DNA of 64,000 nucleotides, taken from assembly GCA_021234155.1 (NCBI GenBank), contig JAJEKV010000038.1, positions 5,257,625 through 5,321,624 on the forward strand, given 5' to 3'. Below the pieces are notes generated by a model that had not been told where the DNA came from, made no database searches, and saw only the letters and a program-made list of their open reading frames with translations. The stretch comes from Isoetes taiwanensis. Its lineage: Eukaryota > Streptophyta > Lycopodiopsida > Isoetales > Isoetaceae. Shown piece by piece: positions 47,036-56,487 of the stretch. Position numbers and translations under genes: made by a program. Every line of letters begins with the position of its first letter. Position 1 is the first letter of the stretch.

Positions 47036-47950
47036 CAGCATCTTAAAAGGACCATTTCAAACTCCAATTTACAATGGACGACCATATATACCAACTAGAC
47101 GTTCCCAACCATATCTTGACTAATTTTTGAATTTAATCCCAATGAAAAGCCCAGCAACATACATGGGGCTTCTTATAGTGAGGTCAAATGGTGGTCAGGC
47201 AAAAAATCTTACAAAGAAGGCAGATAGCATCTTCTAGATAGCATCTTCTGAAATTCACCAATGATGTTGAAATTTGTGAAAATGGCCATCATCTACTTCA
47301 CAGACCCCAGTACCAAGTATAAGAAGGTAACACCCTAACTAACGTCTATATTCTCCAGTATGATTTAAATACAGAAGAAACAATTATGCTCCTCGGGGAT
47401 CCCATTTAGCTGAAAGTCTTATTCTCTTCTATTCCTTTTGTGAATGTCTGGTGGAAGCATTCAACAAGTTATACAACCAAGTATGTCTACATGGAGTGCA
47501 ATTTTTGCATCTCCTCATCCTTGCGATTCTTATATTATTGTACCAAATGTGAAGGAATGTTTGGTAACTGACTGATGAAAGCATCAATAATTCTCATTGG
47601 TATTCAAAAACTGAGGATCTATTTGATAGTTGCATCTTGAGGTAAGAAGATTGTTTGTTTTTTCAGCAGTTTTGTGAAAAGGAATGCCGCAATGCCCCTC
47701 TGGCACATATTTGTTGTAGGTGTTTCTTGCCAAACAATATAGAAGTTGGGTCTTAATTTTGCTCAACGGTGCATTTTGGCAACGCCACGTGGCGACGCCA
47801 ATATCGCGGAATGCCATTCGGGTCCCCTGATTCCGCGTTACCTGCTCTGCCGGTTTTCTTCAGTGTTTTATTTTAGGGTTTTGACCGGCTGGCTTGTGTT
47901 AGGGTTTCGACCGCCGCAAGAGGAAACGGCTTGTTTGCCGCAAGAGGAAG
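47036..47950. other. No recognisable gene
   Basis: Low information. Possible extension of plastid-derived DNA could not be recognised by eye. Confidence 0.4.
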
Positions 47951-48095
47951 CCTAAGATCCGAGCAAACAGAGAATGCATGCCAGTTCGAGCAGCATAGGA
48001 AGCCGAGCAGATCCGAGCAGCATAAGAAGCCGAGCAGATCCGAGCAAATCCGAGCAGATCCGGGCAAATCCGAGCAGATCCTGGCAAATGCAAAT
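47950..48095. repeat. Short tandem repeat 'CCGAGCAGAT' type
   Basis: Repeated 'GCAGATCCGAGCA' and 'AAGCCGAGCAGATCC' words of 10-25 bp. Translations of this array on either strand are artefacts. Confidence 0.85.
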
Positions 48096-48239
48096 CGGGC
48101 AGTGCTTCAAAGTACAGGTAAATGCAACCAGCTTAACAAATGCGCAATCTTAACCCTTAAAGTTTTTACTTTAATTTCATCCCTTCGATTTACAGTTTCC
48201 TTTTCCTGTTCCACAGCCCGTCCTTCCTATTTCTCGCAG

Positions 48240-48860
48240 ACGATTGCATAGGCACAATGGATCTCTATATGCAGACGCTTGCATAAACGTAGCTTATTCT
48301 ACCGTAGTCTTCTCAGGTAGTGCTCCTCGTATCATCCTTACATTTGGCCTTAATCTGGCAACCTTTTTCCGCAAAAAAGGAATGACTAAGACATCGCTTT
48401 CCATTTTTACAGGCATTTATCAAGCCTCATGTTCATCAGATTTTTTGCATTGGCAATCGATGGTTGGGCCTAGAGCTTGGGATCGACAAACTGTGTAAGT
48501 AGAGGTGTTGGATGAGGCACTCAGACACAAGCCCTTCCGATGCCAAAATGGTAAGCTTTGGAAACCTTTGCATTTTGCTTCTCCCAAGTAAAGGGTGATA
48601 TTTCAACTAAACGGTGGTTTTCACGCAGACAGCTTGGAGAGACAAATTTGAAAAATGGTCATCCCATTTGACGGAGCTGCCATTTATGACAATATGTGTG
48701 AGACGCCTCATCTACCAGGTAAATGAAAGAATATCTCTTTGTGGCTCTCTCTTCTGCTGCTTCCTTCCTCTGTAATTTGCTCCTTTTCAAAATGCCAAAT
48801 GTGGGTCTTTAGGGCATCCCTTCATCCTGGACTTTTTAGTGCATCAGGGATACCAAGTAT
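48240..48860 (+). other. Exon-like pieces of an unrecognised gene
   Basis: A segment near 48490-48550 ends at AAATG|GTAAGC, and the segment 48629-48720 between TTCACGCAG and a CCAG|GTAAAT donor reads AWRDKFEKWSSHLTELP. These look like true exons but no family was recognised. They may be 5' exons of another captured gene fragment. Confidence 0.3.
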
Positions 48861-49489
48861 AATAGCAATTGCGGCTACCAGGCCTACAATCCCAACCAAA
48901 GCTGCTCCATGTATTCCTTGGCACTGCCTGCCTCCACCTGTGGGCTTATGCATTAAACAAAGAAAGTGGCAGGCATTAATAGAACAAGACTGTATCTGAG
49001 TAAAGCTTACCATGTAGTGGTGTTTTGTTAATAGCTCTCAAGATATATGGACCAAACTTCCCTAAAATAATTCCATGGTGTCTTATCATATTAGTAATCT
49101 GGTCAAACTCATTATCAGTTAATGAATCCTCCGTTGTATTTGGAAACAAATATACTGTTGCTATTATCCTTGAATTTAATGATACTCTTCCATCATGCAC
49201 CCATACTTGGCCATTATAGTAAGTGTAAGCGCTTCTTGCAGCACATTTGTAAGATTTTTCATTCTCTCCTCATTGAGGTCAGCATAAAGAGGATGGTTTG
49301 TCGGTTATTTTGCAACGAGCTTTTTCGCAGATAATTTTCATTCAAGTTTGGTTGTATTTTGTGTACTTTAATTGACAGTGAAGATTACATCGGTTGTATT
49401 TTGTGTGTCTTACTTGATTCTACTTTGTGCTGTGCATGCGCATAAGTTTTGGGAGGTTCAATAATGCACTTTGATGTCTGTTAAAATTC
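48861..49489. other. No recognisable gene
   Basis: Minus ORFs 48822-49013 and 48976-49200 include one hydrophobic, membrane-like stretch (ALVGIVGLVAAIAIILGI) but no known protein. Confidence 0.35.
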
Positions 49490-49906
49490 GTGGGTGCTCA
49501 GAACATTGCGCATATTGTCCTCAGTTTTCCAAATATAACACAGATGTAAAAGGTCAAAAGCTTCTGCAACAAGAGGAAGAAGTATTGATTAAAGTATGTG
49601 GATAATCAATTGCAGAAATGTCTAGATGTGTCAATACAGGCTAAAGAGGCAGGAAGTACAGCAGGGAGAAAGACTAATTTCAATCAAATCCTAAATCATG
49701 TAAAAGAAATTAGGTAACTAAACTTGCTAGACAATTTAAAGGTGCTGGTGATAATGTGTAGATAAGTGAGAGCAAGCTTTTCTTGATTTTGATTTTTCTC
49801 AACTTCTTGCAGGGGCATGGGCATGGAGGTTTGTTGTACTCTTGGAATGCTAGAGAAACGACCAGAAGAGCAGTTGAAAGAGACTGGTTTGACAGCAAGG
49901 GAAATG
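49490..49906 (+). pseudogene. BIO2: Biotin synthase (BIO2/BioB) fragment, three exons
   Basis: Exon a (~49490-49593) carries the radical-SAM cluster motif CSEHCAYC (CX3CX2C) followed by [16 protein letters not shown]. Exon b (49640-49713) reads AKEAGSTAGRKTNFNQ and lacks the ~12 residues that normally lie between AKEAGST and GRKTNF. Exon c (49813-49906) reads GMGMEVCCTLGMLEK and then LKETGLTA, after which the conserved YNHNLDT is missing. All joints are GT-AG. Plant BIO2 makes biotin from dethiobiotin in mitochondria; this copy has no start, no C-terminal half and an internal deletion, so it is a pseudogene fragment. Confidence 0.8.
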
Positions 49907-52315
49907 GTATGGGATGTTCAGCGAGCTGTTTCCGTGACTGATGTCAAGATATAATTGTTTTTTTGAGATGCAGCAACTTGGAGATTGCATCCGGGATACT
50001 AGGAATGTATATCGCAAAGTAGCATACTGCATCTGACGCTGGTAATTAGGGCAAGCGGTTCAGACATTGCATCTCCTGTCAGGCATTGCAGTTGGAGAAA
50101 TGCTACTGAGATAGGTAAACCAATGACATACAACTCTTCATCTTGATTTAATTCGCATTTGTCACAAGTCGTCTTCTTTATTTAACTTGCATACTCCGTT
50201 GTCTGCTTTGTTGACGCAATTTGAAAGCAGCACATGTTCCTGATGAATAAGAATCTTAGGTTAATCTTAGATTTTCCAAAATGATTGAATCCAATCCCAA
50301 CTGTGTTAGCTAGATGGATATCGTATCTTTAAAAAATTTGTCATACCATTCATCATTCATGACTTATTATATGACAAATAAATGGGAAGAAACACGCAGA
50401 TCCATGCATGTTAATTCTGGTGCTGAGCTAGCGATGGCGATGCACAGGCGAGCTGCAGATTGGTCGCCATGGCTCTCTGCACCCCTTCTTTTATACATAT
50501 TTGTCAGAACAAATTGAAGAAGCAACAATAGAGACCTGTTTTCATGCCATATCTTTTTCTCCAAATATTATTGATGTGCATGTCTCTAGAATTTACAATC
50601 TCAATATGCAGATAGATTGCACCTGGTAATGGGTTCAGAGTCTATTCATTGTGAAGAAAAAATGATGTCTTATGTTAGTCTGCAGGAGGTCAGACCTCAG
50701 CTTGACATGTGTATCACTGTCAAAAGATCTCAAATTCACATGAAGAGAGGCATAGACTGGAGAGTTCTTATATTCCAGGTATTGATCTTTTTTCATTGTT
50801 GCATAACACTACATAATATCTACTGAGTTCTTATCTCTGCTCCTTCTTAATCCCGTTTTAATTTACATTACTTGAAAATGGTCTGATATAATTGCAAAAT
50901 AGTCTTCTACGACCATTTGTTATTTCCCTTGTCCACAAATTTTCATATACCTGGATGCTATTTGCAAAGCAGGACATCATCCCCTGTGAATTGCATTCTT
51001 AATTTCATTTTAGTTCACATTACTTAAAAAATGCCTGATACAATTGCAAGGTCGCCTGCGCTATTTCGGCTCTGTTGCGAAGTGTATTCTTGAGGCAGAT
51101 AAAGATGATGCTGGACCATTTATTCTATTATCTAAAATGTACTGTGCAATCGATACATTGATGTGGGTGGCCGTTGTTATGATAGTGAAATCACAATCAG
51201 AGTTCATATAATCTGCAGTTCAGTCCCAGGCATGTCCAAGAGATTTTTACGCCCATCTTTCAAATTTGTTTCAATCTAAAAAAGGTCAAGTTCCTAGAAT
51301 GACAGAATAATCTACATCTTTATGATTTTCAAGAAAGTATATTGTTGATTTGTTCAATGTATGTTTTCACATGCTTCCTTCTAGATTATCGATCTCTCCC
51401 TTCATGTTTCCTATTTAGCTCCAATTTTAACAGGCACCTTTTGTCAAGGACATATGGATATTACTTGTCAACAAAACACAAGAATAGTTACAATGCTCAT
51501 GTATCTAGATCAACCCATGTCCTTTGTGCCCTTTTCAAATGAGTGAAGACACAGAGAAGAATGACACTGAGAGCTTGAAGTGCTAACTGAATTTCAAAAA
51601 CAAAACCCAGTATACGTATGTTCAAATGAGCCAGAGTTTTGGTCTTGGCTTTTCTCTGCTAGAGCTGAAGATGTGCCAGTTTTATATTCAATAGTTATTG
51701 CTCTTGCCACAACTTCCACTATTGCAACAAATTCTTATAGAGCATAGAACAATACTTGCAGCGAATGACAACATTTCTTTCTAGCAGGTGAGCACACTAC
51801 AGCAAAAGTGGAAGACCCAACTTACAGAATGAACATAGGCAATGCGTTGTTGAGAAGAAGTGGTCTCCTTCAAATAAGTCTCCTTACAGGTTGTGAACAG
51901 ACCTTTCCATCTTGCTTGCACAAATAAAAGCCTGCAGCAGCTCAAACAAGATTGCGTATTAAACGGGAGCAAATCATCGAAACGAGAGCGAAAGGAATAT
52001 TCCTCAAAGATTCCCTTTTTTTTTACAAAAAGGGGGTAAAACGAGGTTAAAAAAAAAGGATGCATGAAAATCTATTTTGACCCCCAAAGTGACTAATTTT
52101 TTTGTGCAACGAAAGAATTGACTTTTTTAAAGTGTCACTTTTCTTAGCAAATAGAATGTCCTTGAAGTATATTTTACGAGAGAAACTCTAATTTCAGAGG
52201 ATAAAATATTCAACAAAACATTGAAGTAAGTCTGTAACTGAAACTGTAGTATTCTCAAAATTTGAAGATAGAATCTTCATATTCACATACAAAATTTACA
52301 GTCTTTTTCTAAGAC
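49907..52315. other. No convincing gene
   Basis: Only short ORFs (under 100 codons) and AT-rich sequence. An exon-like stretch near 50630-50780 (ending at ATTCCAG|GTATTG) and another near 51060-51110 lack recognisable homology. Confidence 0.4.
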
Positions 52316-55300
52316 TCAGTTATGTACAAAAGTGTGAGGAGTGATGAGAGAGGGATCCATGACGTCATCATATTCATTTATGCCATCCTCATCACCTTCA
52401 CTTTTTTCACTGTCACTAGAGGAAGTGCTTGAGTTATCTTCCTCATCACTATCAACAGATGGTGAAGCATTGCCACCACCTTCTTCATCCTCTTCTTCGT
52501 AATTACAAGCTTTTTTAAGCAAATTGATAGTCCTCGGGTGAGAGACGCATTGTCGATTTCAATTTAAAATCATAGCACAATATAGTCACGTCATTAAGGA
52601 TCAGCTCATCCCTACAACCCACCTTCTTGGACTTTCTCCCTTTTCCTTGGCTTCTCATTTCTAACTCATATCTACCTTCAAAAGCATTTTCTGAGCGTGT
52701 TGCAAGCCAATGAATCTTGAGTTTAGTGACTAAGCCTTCCTCCTTGACCGTGGTCAAGCACTTTTGCTATCCGTAAAGGTCGACCTTTGTCATCCTCCTC
52801 GTTGGAAGAGCAATAAGCATACCCTTGGTAATTTCGCGGATATTACCTTGAGGCTCATTCCCGCCTTGGTCCGAGGTACATGACTCGATCCTCGTCTTCT
52901 TCTCATCGCAGTGCTAATGTAGCATTGCTTGGACCTGCTTGGTGCTGGGGTTGATAGAAGGTGTTAGGCCATTGAAATGGTTCTTGCAACTGTCTTAGAG
53001 CTATATTTTTCACAACAATTTTCTGTTCGAGAAAGAAATTACTCCACCACATCCGATCTTCTTCTAAGAAGTACTTAAAGCCTGAGGAAATTCCATTTTC
53101 AATGGCTTTTAAGGATGACTCTGGGGTACTTTTCTTCTGCTTTGGACTCCTTAGGATTTTTGAGAGGAAGTTGCTCAGCACGTTCTATGAAGGAAGTGTC
53201 TGGAATATATTTAAGGAAGCGTAGTCCCTCTGGTGGACTCCAGTCCTTAGTTGTGGTATACTTCTTTCCTGTAAGAAACTTTGGCCATCCTTCAAGTAGA
53301 ACTTGATGTGATGTTGAAAGGTGAGATCATTCAATTTGTTCACAACTTGTTCTCTGTCTGAACGTTGAGAGAAAATAAACTCTCCGAAATCGTGAGCTCT
53401 TTAAGGAGATCGATCAATCGGAGTGGGAGTGTAAGAATCTTCAATAATTAGAACTAAAGTAGAGAGAGAAAGCCTTCTTCCTCTCGAGGCGCATGTAAAA
53501 ATCTCTTAACATTTGGTCAATTTGATCATGAGTGTGGCCTACAAGTAAGAAACCCAGCTTCACTTTTCTAAAGATCCCTAGCTCCACTAACATGGCACAG
53601 TACGCAAAGAGTGTTTGGTTCTTGTTCTCCCTTGTAGTATTGGCAAGTTGCAGGTAAAGCACTGGTGGTAATTTCTCTTGCTCGCACAGGACCTTGTTAA
53701 GAATTGTAATTGTGAGGTTCGGGTCACCATGCAAGTTTGGATACGTCAAAAATACTTTGCACTTTAGACTTCCTTTGAAGACCATAGCTCCTACAAGGTG
53801 GACCTTAACAAAACATTCCTCTCGCACATCTTTAGGAATGTTGAAGAAATGCGGTAGAGTAGTTTTTTTCTGGTCCATTCCATCAATCACAACAGACATA
53901 TATTGCAGTGGACGTTCAAGAGCTTTTTCTGTGTTTGGCAAGCTTTCTTCTCTCACGCTGCTTGTTGTTCACGATGTCTGGCAAGGTTCTGTTGCACAAT
54001 ATCTGTAGAAGAAATCAGGTCAAAGCATTTTCTTTAAAACAAGTAAGAGATTAGAGAACATGAGCTTACTTCTTTCGACCTCTGTCTTTGCGGTTTCGTT
54101 GACTCTTTAATTTCGCAGACACCTTGAGCAAACAGACATTCTATGTCTCCGGGAATTTTCACTAAACCGAATTCACTTTTTCCACAGCCTTGTGAAGTGT
54201 GAGTAAGAGATGTCTCAAGCCGGGTGCAAGTCTCTTTGTACTCATTAAAAACATCTTTTTTTGGTGATGTTATCGGTTAAATGATACATGTTCAAGTAGG
54301 CGACTTCTCACAGTTTCTCTAAAATATTTCTCCATCCATGACACAAAGAAAGAAGGGCATGCATGGTTACAACTCTTCTTGGTCCACAATGATCATCAAT
54401 TGCTGGATTTTTGTCCGCCTTTTGTGTATTCTAGACATTCCGGTGGACCCTAAACGGTGGACAACCATAAAGCATTTCGCAAACTTCTTGGACGGTTAAT
54501 ATAGTGCAAGAAGGTGTTATGTCCGGTCTTACATGATAGGCCAAGTAGGCATTTCGGGTCAGCCAATGTCATTGAATCAGAAGTTGTCTCTAATTGCTCG
54601 TAATTTAGCCATGTTAAATTTGTTGATGCAACCCAATGAGCAGCATTTACTTCTTAAAAGTCTTCTCATTTTATGCTTTCCATAAGGTTTCTTCTTCTTA
54701 GAGAGGAGCATGCTCAAACCATAATCCACCTTGAATTTCTTGGTGGACCGGCTAGAGAATGTGTAATCTCGCGTTGCACTCGCTGGTGTCTTCATCTTCA
54801 AGAGAGTTCTCACCTGGGGTGACCTCCTCTCGCCCTTAGTGGTGTGCTTGTAGAGGAGAACAAACCACGGAAGCTGCACCCTTGATAAGGCGGAGGTACG
54901 TTGTTGAATAAAGGAGATGGGCCACCATATGAAGGAGATGGACCAGCAAATGTTGTTGCAGCCTTCTTCACAAGGAGTTCGCTCAAACATGTCTCTTAGA
55001 GCAGACCGAAAATTGCAAACCCATGTGTCACCACGCTTGTGTGAAGAGGAGTGGATGTCGCAGGTCGTCTTCATTTGTAGTGAAGTCTTGGTGGGGAGAA
55101 GTCGTGGAGAATCTCGCAGATCTTGAACGCGGTTGTATTCCTTTGTTTGTGGAAGTGAAGATGGAGAAACTACAAATGGTCGAGGTAGTCTGTTCAAAAA
55201 ATTTTCGAGGTCGAAAGCATTTGTAGTGCCTGGGGGGATGGTACAAATGGTGGTGGAAGATTGCTACGCAACAGCAGGTGAGGGTTGGAAAAGCTGGTGG

Positions 55301-55580
55301 CGTACCGGTTTCCCACCGGACTTGGAAAGGGTTGGAAAGGTGGTGGGCTACTACTAGTTACCGGACTCCTGAGTGTCTTGAGAAGCAACAAAGACCTTGT
55401 CGAGGTAGGTGTTGAAGAAGTGTCTCCGCCTTGTGTTCCATCCGAGGTAGAGGTACTTGGGCAAACAAATGGTGGTGGAAGTTTGTTCATGAACAGGTTA
55501 ACCATGTAAACAACCGCAAAACATTGTGGACGTGTTAGTAACTCACAAGTCGATTGGAGTAATGATATTCGAGAATACAA
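52316..55580 (-). pseudogene. DUF7869-like (transposase-related) gene, multi-exon or broken
   Basis: Reading right to left: a Pro/Ser/Thr-rich N-terminal part with three LPPPFV-like repeats (55580-55040), a segment ending CCSLGCINKFNMAKLRAIRD (54660-54577), a broken middle part, then 53956-53441 with VVIDGMDQKKTTLPHF, KCKVFLTYPNLHGDPNLTI and LVGHTHDQIDQMLRDF. The 'DGMDQ...PHF' and 'GHTHDQIDQ' signatures are those of the DUF7869 family, which I associate with RNase-H-fold transposase-like proteins in plants, algae and animals. C-terminal pieces at 53181-52903, 52757-52515 and 52522-52316 end in an acidic Ser-rich tail. Frame changes between pieces may be introns or damage. Divergently arranged with the ParB-like/methyltransferase gene. 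Confidence 0.6.
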
Positions 55581-55902
55581 ATGCTATTAGGAATACTAAT
55601 TTGTGTGCGCAAAAGATTTGTCAGATGTGCACAGATGCTATTCCGAATACACTTTGCCCAGTATTTGGACAAGACGATTCCGCATCACATAGAAAACACA
55701 ACCGACAAGTGGCCTACCTTTAAAAGGAAAATTGAGCCTCGGGCCATGTATTCGCCCCGAGAGATTTAGTCGCCCGTCCCGAAAGGCCTTTCGATCTACA
55801 TCGATTTGTCAGTATTCGATTTACATAGCGAAAATAATGGATGGGTAAGCAATTAAAGTACATAGTACGTCTTTCGTGTGTTTCCTGATTTGCTTTCGTA
55901 AG

Positions 55903-56234
55903 CCAAAGTGTATTCCAGAATACACTTTGAGCTTCTGGCTAAGTGCAAAGTGTATTCCGGAATACACTTTGCCCTTCAGTCGAAGAGCAAAGTGTATTCC
56001 GGAATACACTTTGCCCCTCATGTGAAGTGTAAAGTGTTGCAAAGTGTATTCCGGAATACACTTTGCCCTTCATGCGAAATGCAATGTGTATTCCGGAATA
56101 CACTTGGTCCTTCAGTCGAAGAGCAAAGTGTATTCCAGAATACACTTTACACTTTATATTAGGGGCGAAGTGTATTCCGGAATACACTTTGCTCTTCGAC
56201 TGAAGGGCAAAGTGTATTCCGGAATACACTTGGC
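55903..56234. repeat. Palindrome array 1: eight copies of GTGTATTCCGGAATACAC, 42-bp period
   Basis: 18-bp cores start at 55908, 55950, 55992, 56044, 56086, 56128, 56170 and 56212. All intervals are 42 bp except one of 52. Most copies extend to a 28-bp perfect palindrome (core plus GCAAA...TTTGC), leaving 14-bp spacers. Spacers 55973-55986 and 56109-56122 are both CCTTCAGTCGAAGA; spacer 56193-56206 is its exact reverse complement. The array lies between the divergent DUF7869-like gene and the first recognised exon of the ParB-like gene. Half-sites lie outside it near 55650 and 56430. Confidence 0.97.
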
Positions 56235-56487
56235 TTATTTTCTTAAAAACACATCTTCATATTTTGCACCTAAACACACCACTTTTTAGCGGAAACAGAC
56301 TCGTTTTATGTTAAATCTACCACTTTTTAGTCCAATTAAGGCATAAAAAATTGTGTTGTAGCGACATTATTTAGGCTTGTTTTTCTGTTTTTTGGTGGCG
56401 TTTAGGGCACAAGATTAGTAAATCTTATTCTGGAATACAGCTTTCGTCCCATTTCCTGTCTTAACATTGTTGTTTTAAACGTTTCAG

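Noticed and set aside
47873-48251. ORFs over the CCGAGCAGAT tandem repeat
   Set aside because: Periodic translation of a short repeat in several frames; no independent support.
55903-56234. CRISPR array (28-bp repeats with short spacers)
   Set aside because: The genome is eukaryotic, spacers are only 14 bp and partly identical or reverse complements of each other, the repeat is a perfect palindrome and no cas genes are present.
55821-56289. Overlapping ORFs on both strands in the palindrome array
   Set aside because: They encode the same short peptide (YSGIHF-like) repeatedly because the palindromic array reads alike on both strands; this is an artefact of the repeat.
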